Below are positions 1 to 6,947 of a DNA stretch of 9,407 nucleotides, piece by piece; within the stretch, counting starts at the first letter, position 1, and each line of letters starts with the position of its first letter. The stretch covers positions 1 to 9,407 of the forward strand of contig SXIE01000149.1 of NCBI GenBank assembly GCA_005772945.1, read 5' to 3'. A program made the position numbers and the translations under genes. The stretch is from Pseudomonadota bacterium. GTDB taxonomy: Bacteria > Myxococcota > UBA9042 > PHBI01. The notes beneath the pieces are model-generated. The model made no database searches, had not been told where the DNA came from, and was given only the letters and a program-made list of their open reading frames with translations.

Positions 1-1581
1 CCCGGCCGCCGGGAATAGCGCGTGCCGGCGCGCCGCCTCGAGCCCGGCGCGCTCGGGGACGCCGCGTGCATCGAGCGCCGCGAAGGCCCGCTCCCAGGCC
101 CGAAAATCGCCGCCCGCGCGCCAGGCCGCGAGCGCCGCGTGGCCCGCGTCGGCGGCGCCCTGGCTCATGCGGTACTCGATCCAGGCCCAGCGCGCCGAGG
201 TCGCGCGGATCTCGGCGGTGCCCTCGAGTCCAACGCGCACGCGGTCTAGCGTGCGTTCGATCGGGCCGATCCCGGCGAAGCCCGCATCGCCGAGCGGCGT
301 GTGGAGCTTGGGCACCAGCGGCGAGACGCCGAGCGCGACGGGGAGGATCCCGGAGAGGTCGCGCACGAACGTGACGAGCTCGTCCAGATCCGCCTCGGTC
401 TCGTCCGGTAGCCCGACTATCACATAGAGCTTCAGGCGGTTCATGCCCGCCTCGCGCGCGAGCTCGGCGGCTTTGACGAGGTGCTCGGTGCGAATGCCCT
501 TGGCCATCTTATTGCGCTGGCGCTGGCTCGGGGCGTCGGAGGCGACGGTCATCGTCTTCATGCCGCCCTTGGCGAGAAGGCCGACGAACTCGCTGTCGAG
601 GCGGTCCGCGCGCAGGCTCGAGATCCCGACCCCCTGCCCGTTCGCGACGACCCGCGCGATGGCCTCGCGGATCCCCGACCACTCGGAGATCGCGGCGCCG
701 ACGAAGCCGACGCGCGGCGCCCAGGTGGGGATCGCCGCGAGCACCGCGGCAAGCTCGTTCTCGCGCATCGGGCTCTCGGGCGCGCGCACCAGGCAGAACT
801 TGCAGAAGCGCGGGCAGCCGCGGCTCGCCTCGACCAGGAACATGTTCGAGAGCTCGGCGTGCGGGGTCACGATCTGAGCGACCGCCGGGCGTACGAGGGC
901 GACCTTTTGGGTGGGAGGAATTCGGTCGCCATCGCGCTCGGGGCACCACACGCCGGCGATGCGGCCAAGGCGATCCATGAGGTCGTCGCGGTCGCGCGCT
1001 TCGTCGAGCGCCTCGAGGATGGGCGGCACGGCGAGCTCGCCGTCGCCGATGACGCCGACATCGATGAAGTCCGCCAATGGCAAGGGGTTGCTGGCCGTCA
1101 GCGGGCCGCCGACGAGGACGGCTGGGTCCCAGGCGCCGCGGTCTTTGCGGGCGATCGGGATCTTGGCGAGATCGAGCAGCTCGAAGAAGCCGATGAGATC
1201 CAAATCCCACGTCAGCGAGAAGGCGAGGACGTCGAATTCGGCGAGCGGGCGGCCGGTTTCGAGCGAGATGGGAGACAGTCCGCGTTCGCGCCAGGCGCGG
1301 ACGTCGTCGGGGAGGACGACGCGCTCGCAGGCGATCCCGGAGAGCGCGTTCATCATCCGATAGATGACCTGGAAGCCGAGCGAGCTCATCGCGGCGTGGT
1401 ACGGGAGCGGGTAGCAGAGCGCGATCCGCAACGGCGCATCGCGGACGATGGTCCCGGTCTCGGCGGCCAAGAGGCCCTGCCGCCATGCCTCGGGATCGAG
1501 CCCGCCGCGGAGGGTGCGCGCACGCTTCTCGGCCCCGCGTGGAAGGCCGGTCTTCGGGCCCCTGGTCGGCGGCCGCTTCAA
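1..1581 (-). CDS. Radical SAM protein with B12-domain-like N-terminus (3' end beyond window)
   Basis: The visible 527 codons read through to the window edge, so the C-terminus is missing. A Rossmann-like N-terminal region (about residues 50-180) contains LRIALCYPLPYHAAMSSLGF, a GGP turn and GVIGDGE. This is the layout of cobalamin-binding-type domains in COG1032 radical SAM proteins and resembles the uncharacterised TIGR03960-like group. The 4Fe-4S/SAM motif is CPRFCKFC (CxxxCxxC) with Cys256, Cys260 and Cys263, followed by a TIM-barrel-like stretch with KLYVIVGLPDETEADL. I do not see the DxHxxG motif of base-off cobalamin binding, so B12 use is unproven. The TTG start at 1581 was chosen because it overlaps the deacetylase stop as TTGA and keeps the whole N-terminal domain. 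A GAGG lies almost against it, too close for a normal ribosome site. Reaction and substrate are unknown. The coupled deacetylase suggests work on an envelope glycan or lipid, which is inference. Confidence 0.9.
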   Translation of the reverse strand, partial: MKRPPTRGPKTGLPRGAEKRARTLRGGLDPEAWRQGLLAAETGTIVRDAPLRIALCYPLPYHAAMSSLGFQVIYRMMNALSGIACERVVLPDDVRAWRERGLSPISLETGRPLAEFDVLAFSLTWDLDLIGFFELLDLAKIPIARKDRGAWDPAVLVGGPLTASNPLPLADFIDVGVIGDGELAVPPILEALDEARDRDDLMDRLGRIAGVWCPERDGDRIPPTQKVALVRPAVAQIVTPHAELSNMFLVEASRGCPRFCKFCLVRAPESPMRENELAAVLAAIPTWAPRVGFVGAAISEWSGIREAIARVVANGQGVGISSLRADRLDSEFVGLLAKGGMKTMTVASDAPSQRQRNKMAKGIRTEHLVKAAELAREAGMNRLKLYVIVGLPDETEADLDELVTFVRDLSGILPVALGVSPLVPKLHTPLGDAGFAGIGPIERTLDRVRVGLEGTAEIRATSARWAWIEYRMSQGAADAGHAALAAWRAGGDFRAWERAFAALDARGVPERAGLEAARRHALFPAAG

Positions 1582-2501
1582 ACCTCGGGCCGGGCGCGGG
1601 CGCCGTCGTAACGGGGCGCGAGCGCCTCGAGCGTGTCGATACCCCAGTGGTCGCGCAGATCGACGAAGACGCGTCGGAAGAGCGAAAGCTTGGTGTGCAA
1701 AGGAACGCGCTGGTCGGGCTGGCGCGAGAGCGCCGGGTCGATCTGATCGGTCTCGCGATCGCAGAGGTCGATCCCATGCAGCTCGAGATTCACGAACGGC
1801 ACGCGCATCAGGAGCGGACGCATCAGCTGGTAGCCCCGCTCGCCGCCCATGAGGAGGCTCGTCCCGATAAACGGGAAGCGCACGCCGGGCAGCACCGTGA
1901 CCGGAAATTCCAGGATGTTCTCGGCGCGCCGATGCGGGAGCCGCGGCTGCCACATCACCGACGGCGGCCCGACGATCGACTGACTTTGCTGACGGGTCAG
2001 CGCCATCTTCGCGAGCACCGCCAGCTTCGCCAGGTAGTACGGCGGACAGGGAAAGATCGAGCTGTCGTAGCGATAGCCGCGCGCGGCGAGAAGCGCGAGC
2101 AGCTCGGGGGTCATCGTGTACCCGGGCGCCCGGAAGCCCGCGACCAGCGAGCCGCGCACGTCCTCGAGCACGGCGGATGCGCGGTCCAATTCGGCGGCGG
2201 CGGCCTCGGGCCCGAGCCTCGTCAGATCATAAGGATGGCTCCAGCTGTGGCTCCCGAGCTCGTGCCCGCTTCGCACCAGCTCGGCGGCGATCGCTCGCGC
2301 GCGCGGCCACCTCTCGAGATCGGACGCGACCACGAAGAACGTCGCCTTGACCCCGAGGTCCGCGAAGAGCTCGGCGAAGCGTACGACCCCGCGCTCCCAG
2401 ACCGCGTTCGTCGCGCGGGCCTCGTCGAGCCCGTGGATCCGGTAGTAGAGGTAGAGGCTGTCGATGTCGACGTTGATGGCAGCGGCGCGCGGAGTGGTCA
2501 C
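1578..2501 (-). CDS. NodB-type polysaccharide deacetylase family protein
   Basis: A 307-residue protein consisting essentially of one NodB homology domain. Motif 1 is NVDIDS (Asp12, Asp14), motif 2 is HSWSH (metal-ligand His85 and His89), motif 3 is RAPGY at 124-128, and a late LHGID contains His242. Family members are metal-dependent hydrolases that remove N- or O-acetyl groups from sugars or peptidoglycan. No signal peptide or membrane segment is visible, so it probably acts in the cytoplasm on a precursor, or is exported another way. The start is a GTG at 2501, just before the first beta strand. The frame stays open far upstream, but that part overlaps the upstream lipoprotein antisense-free on the same strand and looks like noncoding-frame translation. 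No strong Shine-Dalgarno is seen. The stop overlaps the radical SAM start by 4 nt, suggesting coupled translation. Motif 1 lacks the adjacent Asp-Asp pair of classical members, so activity cannot be assumed. Confidence 0.9.
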   Translation of the reverse strand: MTTPRAAAINVDIDSLYLYYRIHGLDEARATNAVWERGVVRFAELFADLGVKATFFVVASDLERWPRARAIAAELVRSGHELGSHSWSHPYDLTRLGPEAAAAELDRASAVLEDVRGSLVAGFRAPGYTMTPELLALLAARGYRYDSSIFPCPPYYLAKLAVLAKMALTRQQSQSIVGPPSVMWQPRLPHRRAENILEFPVTVLPGVRFPFIGTSLLMGGERGYQLMRPLLMRVPFVNLELHGIDLCDRETDQIDPALSRQPDQRVPLHTKLSLFRRVFVDLRDHWGIDTLEALAPRYDGARARPEV

Positions 2502-2629
2502 GCGAGGCTCATGCCACGGCTGGGGCCGGCGGCCAAGCACGAGACGCGTCAGCGAACAAGGCAGTCCACGGTGTACGAGGACGAGCCGGGTCCGCCAAAT
2601 GCGTCCGCGAGGTTCTTGCCTAGCGGCAC
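2502..2629. other. Spacer between lipoprotein and deacetylase genes
   Basis: A 128-bp gap between two minus-strand genes. I see no convincing promoter, terminator hairpin or short coding frame. It could carry a promoter for the deacetylase/radical SAM pair or simply be an intra-operon spacer. Confidence 0.4.
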
Positions 2630-3775
2630 CTACGCGAGCGTCGGGTCGGCGATGTCGATCATGCCCAACTTGGAGTAGGTGCCGTCGACGACACCGTCGG
2701 TCTCCAGCTCGCAACCCACCGTGACGATCACATGGGTGGGGTCGCAGAAGGTGCCATACGCGTAGTTGACCGCCTTGCATGCGGCGAAATCGGAATCGAC
2801 CGTCGCCACCTTCGAGACCGGCGGATGGTTCAGGACGAACGTGCTTCCGGACGTGCCGGGAAGCGGAATCGAGAAGATGCCGTGATGGACCCCGGCGTTG
2901 TTGCAGAAGATGGCCTGACCGAGTCCATCCCAGAAGCAATGGGCCGTCCCGTCCTGGTCGGTCGCGGGCGTGAGCTGGCTGGTCAGCGGATCGAAGACCA
3001 CCGCTTGCGCCGTGTTGCTGCCTCTGCCTCCGCCGAAGAGGCGATAGAAGACGGCTTGCCCCCCCGGACCCACGTGCGGCTCGTGGAAGCCCGTTTCCGG
3101 GCTCACGGTGCGGGGCATCGTGAGCGCGGTCGGGCCCGCGAAGTCGGCCAACGTGATCCGGTAGCCGGGGAGGCTCAGGTACAGAAGGGTCTTGCCGTCG
3201 GCGAGCGGCGCGGGGCCCACGGCACTCGTGAGCAGGGTACCGCTCGCCGTGCCGTCGACCGACGCCCACACGATGGTTCCTTTGCCCGTGGCTGACAGCG
3301 CTTCGGCATAGGCCGTGGCGCCGTCGACCGAGAGCACCGGAAACACCTCCGGATCGGCCGCGGTGGTCAAGCGCGTCACGTCGCTGACGTTGCCTGCGAA
3401 ATCGATCGTCGCGGCGTAGACGTCACAGCCCCCGTTCTTGTGGGTCGCGCAACCCGCGTTCGTCGCGAAGTCGGCGGAGAACACGATGCGCGCGGAGGCC
3501 GCCGTCGTCGCCGGGCCGTCCGGCGTCGGTGTCACGTCCGGCGAATCGGCGCCCTCGACGCTGCTGTCCGCGGCGCTGCTATCGACGACGCTGCTGCTGT
3601 CGACGACGCTGCTGCTGTCGACGACGCTGCTGCTGTCGCGGTCGTCGACCTCGACCTCGACCTCGACCTCGGCCCCGTCGGGCGTCCCTGGCTCTGAGCC
3701 GCAACCTGCGACGACGACGATGAGGAGGGCTCGCGAGAACTGCAAAATGGCGGCGCTACGGGTGCTTGGTTTCAC
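2630..3775 (-). CDS. Lipoprotein with low-complexity linker and probable TolB/PD40-like beta-propeller
   Basis: About 381 residues from the GTG at 3775. A hydrophobic segment ends in IVVVAGC, a good lipobox with Cys25, so the product is probably a lipid-anchored envelope protein. Residues 26-95 are a low-complexity linker containing EVEVEVEV and three SSSVVD repeats, encoded by DNA tandem repeats. The remainder is beta-rich. It includes RLTTAADPEVFPVLSVDG, resembling the PD40/TolB propeller unit (RLT...P.wSpDG), and several similarly spaced strands such as GPAPLADGKTLLYLSL. Cysteines such as GCATHKNGGC and AHCFWDG fit an oxidising compartment. Propellers of this kind usually bind proteins or ligands; no catalytic residues are evident. 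In-frame alternative starts are an ATG 20 codons upstream, which would make the signal's n-region unusually long, and a TTG 11 codons downstream. None has a clear ribosome site. It is divergent from the caspase-like lipoprotein gene. Confidence 0.8.
   Translation of the reverse strand: MKPSTRSAAILQFSRALLIVVVAGCGSEPGTPDGAEVEVEVEVDDRDSSSVVDSSSVVDSSSVVDSSAADSSVEGADSPDVTPTPDGPATTAASARIVFSADFATNAGCATHKNGGCDVYAATIDFAGNVSDVTRLTTAADPEVFPVLSVDGATAYAEALSATGKGTIVWASVDGTASGTLLTSAVGPAPLADGKTLLYLSLPGYRITLADFAGPTALTMPRTVSPETGFHEPHVGPGGQAVFYRLFGGGRGSNTAQAVVFDPLTSQLTPATDQDGTAHCFWDGLGQAIFCNNAGVHHGIFSIPLPGTSGSTFVLNHPPVSKVATVDSDFAACKAVNYAYGTFCDPTHVIVTVGCELETDGVVDGTYSKLGMIDIADPTLA
3584..3670. repeat. In-frame tandem repeats inside lipoprotein linker (18-bp x3, then 6-bp x4)
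   Basis: On the plus strand the unit GACGACGCTGCTGCTGTC occurs three times perfectly and back to back (3584-3601, 3602-3619, 3620-3637), with a degenerate copy just before. GACCTC occurs four times at 3647-3670. On the coding (minus) strand these give SSSVVD repeats and an EVEVEVEV run. Both unit lengths are multiples of three, so slippage would change linker length without breaking the frame. Confidence 0.95.
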
Positions 3776-3962
3776 CGGGTGAGGATGCGCGGTCCGCGAG
3801 AGGGTGGAAAGGGCCAAGAAGCCCATTCGCAACGGCCGCCGCGCGGCCGCGCACGCGCGGCTTCGCCTTTCGCGCCTTGCCCGCGGACCCGCCCCATGGA
3901 AGACTCCGGACGGAATCCTTCGATCACCTCGGGGCGCCCGGTCGCCGAAAGGGGAGCAGCAC
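3776..3962. promoter_or_regulatory. Divergent intergenic region expected to hold promoters for both gene sets
   Basis: This 187-bp spacer lies between the start of the minus-strand lipoprotein and the start of the plus-strand caspase-like lipoprotein, so promoters for both directions are expected here. I cannot assign a convincing -35/-10 or -24/-12 pair. A perfect 7-bp inverted repeat with a 3-nt centre sits at 3833-3849 (CGGCCGC/GCGGCCG). It could be an operator or a by-product of high GC. The right edge carries a strong ribosome site. Confidence 0.5.
3951..3956 (+). promoter_or_regulatory. Ribosome binding site fixing the start at 3963
   Basis: GGGGAG, preceded by AAA, lies 6 nt before the ATG at 3963. 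It selects this start over upstream in-frame ATG codons, and this start directly opens a signal peptide. Confidence 0.8.
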
Positions 3963-5522
3963 ATGCGCCGTCACGTCATCGCGGTCGTCGCCCTCGGGGC
4001 GTTCACGAGTTCCTGTGCCGCGAGCGAGTCGCCTATCTCGGCGGACGAGGAATTCGAGGCCATCGAGGACGGCAAGGCCGACAACTACTACTCGAACGTC
4101 GCCGCCGAGTTCGAGGTCTCCGGCACGGTCGACATCACGTTCGATCCGCCGGAGTCGGCGAACGACCCCGCCTTGCGCGCCGACATGATCGGGCGCCGCA
4201 CGACCGCCGTCGCGCTCTATTTGACGGCCTACGTCACGGCCAAGCTCGAGCGCTTCTTCACGAACACGAGCTACGGCGGATTCTCGGCGATGGCCCGCAA
4301 CCACACGCTCGCCGCGGGCGATGTCGTCGAGGTGTCGCCGGGCCTCGTGCGGGTCGCGTTCACGATCGATATCGGCGGACCGAAGAACCTGCTGGCCGCG
4401 CTTCCGCCTCTTCCGCCCCTCCCCGACGCGCCGCCCGACGTCTTCCAGTTCGAGCTCGCGATGCCCAAGGGGGCGGTCGCCGACCCCGAGAACGTGGCGC
4501 GCGGTGCCATTCGGAATTTCAATGCCGCCACCCACACCGGCGAGCTCGAGCGGCTGCGGCTCTCGGTCGTCGCGGAGGAGATGCCCGCCGACGCGTGGCC
4601 GCAGACGGCCGCGATGATGGAGGACGGCACCTTCGACATCACCCTCTACTATGGGCACGACTACAATACGCCACGATCCGATCTCCGGGAGGCCCGCGAG
4701 GCCTACGACGAGCTCGTCTCGTTCCGCGGCTTCACCTCGCCGGTCGCGAACTTCGAGGCGCTCACCGCCGAGAGCGGAGCCTTCACGAAGAGCATGACGG
4801 CCAATGGGAAAGCGGTCGCGGTCGAGGTCCGTATCTTCCACTCGGACATGTTCAAGGACGATCGCAAGGCCGGCCACGACAAGGCGCTCGCCGAGCTGGC
4901 CGCCCGCGACGTCTTCTTCTACAACGGCCACGCGGGTCCTTGGTACGGGCTCTACCTTTCCGACGACAAGCCCAACGACGTGGCCTACGCCGAGCTGGCG
5001 ACGATTGCATTGCCGGACAAGCAACAGATCTTCGTCGCCCAAGGCTGCCAGACCTACTCGCAATACGCCGACGTCCTCTACGCCAACCCGGCCAAGAGCG
5101 AGGAGAACCTCGACGTCGTGACGACCGTGAACTTCTCGTATGGGGTCGGGACCATGGGGCTCTTGCGCAACCTGCTGAAGACGAGCGCCGAGGGTCGCCA
5201 CGAGCTCGTCACGTTCGGCGCCATCGTGCGTGAGCTGAACGCCGAATACTGGAACGATCAGAAGGACGTCTTCTATGGGGTCATGGGGATCGGCGGCAAT
5301 CCGCAGGTCCACCCCTATGGCGTGAGCGCGAAGATCGGCGAGGCGTGCGCGCGCGTGAGCGACTGCGGCGACCCGAACGGTAACGTGTGCGTCGCCCCGC
5401 CGGGGGCCGCCGACAAGGTCTGTGGCGTCGTGGCGCTCGAGCGCGCCGAGTGCCCAGCGGGCTCGCTGCGTCGCCCGCTGGCGCAGAACGGGATCATCAA
5501 ACGTTGGGGATGCCTACCATGA
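3963..5522 (+). CDS. Lipoprotein with caspase-like (clan CD) His/Cys motif and Cys-rich tail
   Basis: A 519-residue exported protein. MRRH is followed by a hydrophobic segment and then FTSSC (Cys18), an imperfect but plausible lipobox, and next an acidic stretch containing DGKADN. Residues about 40-260 are beta-rich and unrecognised, with a proline-rich PPLPPLPDAPPD segment. Residues 310-390 show a hydrophobic strand VFFYNGHAG with His323, then QIFVAQGCQTY with Cys362. This strand-His-Gly ... strand-Gly-Cys order, about 40 residues apart, resembles the catalytic dyad of clan CD cysteine peptidases (caspase, gingipain, metacaspase types). The last 62 residues carry six cysteines (462, 468, 476, 487, 497, 517), probably three disulfides. 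The His/Cys reading is motif-level inference; a non-catalytic domain of this fold is possible. The stop overlaps the next start as ATGA, so the Asp-box propeller is its likely partner. Confidence 0.85.
   Translation: MRRHVIAVVALGAFTSSCAASESPISADEEFEAIEDGKADNYYSNVAAEFEVSGTVDITFDPPESANDPALRADMIGRRTTAVALYLTAYVTAKLERFFTNTSYGGFSAMARNHTLAAGDVVEVSPGLVRVAFTIDIGGPKNLLAALPPLPPLPDAPPDVFQFELAMPKGAVADPENVARGAIRNFNAATHTGELERLRLSVVAEEMPADAWPQTAAMMEDGTFDITLYYGHDYNTPRSDLREAREAYDELVSFRGFTSPVANFEALTAESGAFTKSMTANGKAVAVEVRIFHSDMFKDDRKAGHDKALAELAARDVFFYNGHAGPWYGLYLSDDKPNDVAYAELATIALPDKQQIFVAQGCQTYSQYADVLYANPAKSEENLDVVTTVNFSYGVGTMGLLRNLLKTSAEGRHELVTFGAIVRELNAEYWNDQKDVFYGVMGIGGNPQVHPYGVSAKIGEACARVSDCGDPNGNVCVAPPGAADKVCGVVALERAECPAGSLRRPLAQNGIIKRWGCLP
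5506..5510 (+). promoter_or_regulatory. Ribosome binding site choosing ATG 5519 over ATG 5510
   Basis: GGGGA lies 8 nt before the ATG at 5519, a good spacing, whereas the in-frame ATG at 5510 overlaps this site. The site lies within the last codons of the upstream gene, fitting coupled translation through the ATGA overlap. Confidence 0.6.
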
Positions 5523-6811
5523 CCAGCCGGACCTATACCCTATCGATGCTCTGCGCGGCCTTGACGTTTCCGAGCGCGTCCTGCGGCAGCGACGGCACCG
5601 CGACCGCCGCGGACACCGCGACCGTTGCGGACACGGCCACCGCCGCAGACACCGCGACCGCTGCGGACACCGCGACGGGCAACGACGGCGAGACCACGGA
5701 CGTCACGACGGCCCCGAGCGACTTCGGTTGGAAGGACATGGGCCTGCGCGCCGCGATGGGGACGGTCAAGGTCTACCACATCACGGACCTCGTCCTGAGC
5801 GGCGGCGGCCAAACCGTCTACGTGGCCTTTGCCGACGATGCCGCCAAGGCGTACCTCGCGCGCTCTGACGATCGGGGCGCGACCTGGAAACGGATCGACC
5901 TCACGCCGACCACGAACATCACGCAGGCCAAGTCGTTGGTCGAGCTTCCGGGTGGTCGCATCGTCCTTGCGGGCACGCCGTCGGCCGGCAAGAACGGGCT
6001 CCACTACAGCGACGACCGCGGGGACACGTGGAAGCCGTGTGGCACCGGCACGGGGCCGGGCACGGTCAGCCTGCCGACCGCCGACGCGGTCAACGTCTGG
6101 GACCTCGCGCTCACGCCCGAAAACCAGCTCATCGTCGCCGCGGACAATCTCTCGAACGATCCGGCGCTCGAACACCGGGTCGTCTTCGTGTCCGACGACG
6201 CGTGCGTGACCCTGCGCGCGGCGGCCCCCTTGCCCGGGCTCGGGGTGCTCGCGGTGACGACCGACGGCCAGGGGCGCATCTATGCGGCCACCGAAGAGAG
6301 CGCCGAGCACGACGACCCGGCGCTCGCAGGGCAGGCGCATGTCTTTCGCAGCGCCGATCTCGGCCGAACCTGGACCGAGACCGGATTCTTGGATGGCGCC
6401 AACCGGGTCTATCGCCTCGCGGTTTTGCGCGACGGCGTGACCCTCTTGGCGGGAACGGGGATCCGCGGCGAGGTCTACCGATCCACCAACCAGGGCGACG
6501 CGTGGACCAAGCTCGCTCACGTTCCCACGGGTACCAAGCTCTTCGGCGATCCTCCCGAGCTCAAGCCCTTCGACGCCACCCGCGTCTACGGCATCCTCGA
6601 GCTCGCCGACGGCCGCGTGCTCGTCGGGACGGGCAATGCCACCGGTGACATCTTCATGACCACGGACGGCGGGACGACCTGGACGGCGACCGGCGACACG
6701 GGCGACAATATCGTGTGCTGGGCCTTGGCCGAGGCCGATGACGGCACGGTCTGGATCGGCACCGGATCGCGCGGGGGCAACGCCTTCACGGGAACACCGC
6801 CGGCCCTTTGA
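5519..6811 (+). CDS. Lipoprotein with Asp-box (BNR/sialidase-type) beta-propeller
   Basis: A 430-residue protein. A hydrophobic signal ends at SASC (Cys22), a weak lipobox, and then a TATAAD-type repeat linker runs from residue 27 to about 52. The body carries five Asp-boxes (S-x-D-x-G-x-T-W pattern): SDDRGATW at 116, SDDRGDTW at 164, SADLGRTW at 278, STNQGDAW at 322 and TTDGGTTW at 381. SDDACVTL near 225 looks like a degraded sixth. This is the signature of BNR/sortilin/sialidase-like six- or seven-bladed propellers. I see no RIP motif or arginine triad of true sialidases, so binding or structural work is likelier than glycosidase activity. It overlaps the caspase-like gene by 4 nt and should be made in step with it. 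It could display, bind or regulate that protein at the cell surface (inference). Confidence 0.9.
   Translation: MTSRTYTLSMLCAALTFPSASCGSDGTATAADTATVADTATAADTATAADTATGNDGETTDVTTAPSDFGWKDMGLRAAMGTVKVYHITDLVLSGGGQTVYVAFADDAAKAYLARSDDRGATWKRIDLTPTTNITQAKSLVELPGGRIVLAGTPSAGKNGLHYSDDRGDTWKPCGTGTGPGTVSLPTADAVNVWDLALTPENQLIVAADNLSNDPALEHRVVFVSDDACVTLRAAAPLPGLGVLAVTTDGQGRIYAATEESAEHDDPALAGQAHVFRSADLGRTWTETGFLDGANRVYRLAVLRDGVTLLAGTGIRGEVYRSTNQGDAWTKLAHVPTGTKLFGDPPELKPFDATRVYGILELADGRVLVGTGNATGDIFMTTDGGTTWTATGDTGDNIVCWALAEADDGTVWIGTGSRGGNAFTGTPPAL
5597..5677. repeat. 18-bp tandem repeat in propeller lipoprotein linker
   Basis: Four imperfect copies of ACCGCGACCGCCGCGGAC run back to back at 5597-5614, 5615-5632, 5633-5650 and 5651-5668, with a half copy to 5677. 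They encode TATAAD/TATVAD hexapeptides. Differences are mostly at third codon positions, which suggests an older expansion kept for its peptide. The unit length keeps the frame on expansion or contraction. Confidence 0.95.
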
Positions 6812-6947
6812 GCCGTCGCGGGACGGTAGACGTCGGCATGCGCAGCCGGTATCAGCGCGCGCGACCGGGTGAAAAGGCACGACCCTCTGGCGCTCAAGCC
6901 TGATGAGGGTGATATTCGCCTCCCAGTCCGCCGAATACCGAGGCACC
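6812..6947. other. Intergenic spacer before the phosphoesterase gene
   Basis: The spacer is 136 bp and lacks a gene. A short inverted repeat (CCGTC/GACGG, 6813-6826) follows the propeller stop but has no T-run. A longer element at 6882-6910 pairs ACCCTC with GAGGGT around an inner GGC/GCC. It may hold a terminator, a promoter for the phosphoesterase, or a leader structure. None can be called firmly. Confidence 0.35.

Noticed and set aside
509..1777. Minus-strand frame of 422 codons overlapping the radical SAM gene
   Set aside because: Arg/Pro-rich out-of-frame reading; the CxxxCxxC-containing frame is the real gene.
481..2678. Long plus-strand frames opposite the radical SAM and deacetylase genes
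   Set aside because: Translations are Arg/Ala/Glu-rich without motifs, and both opposite-strand genes have clear family signatures.
2502..3269. N-terminal extension of the deacetylase by up to 256 codons
   Set aside because: The extension overlaps the lipoprotein gene in another frame and has an Arg/Gly/His-rich shadow composition; the NodB domain begins right after the GTG at 2501.
3584..3670. CRISPR array or mobile-element repeat
   Set aside because: Units are contiguous without spacers, lie inside a reading frame and keep it.
3924..5312. Minus-strand frame of 462 codons opposite the caspase-like gene
   Set aside because: Low-complexity Arg/Val/Glu/Asp translation with no motif; the plus strand has a signal peptide, ribosome site and domain.
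5510..5518. ATG at 5510 as start of the propeller lipoprotein
   Set aside because: It overlaps the likely ribosome site; ATG 5519 has better spacing and forms the ATGA overlap.
6813..6826. Rho-independent terminator after the propeller gene
   Set aside because: The stem is only 5 bp and no T-run follows.
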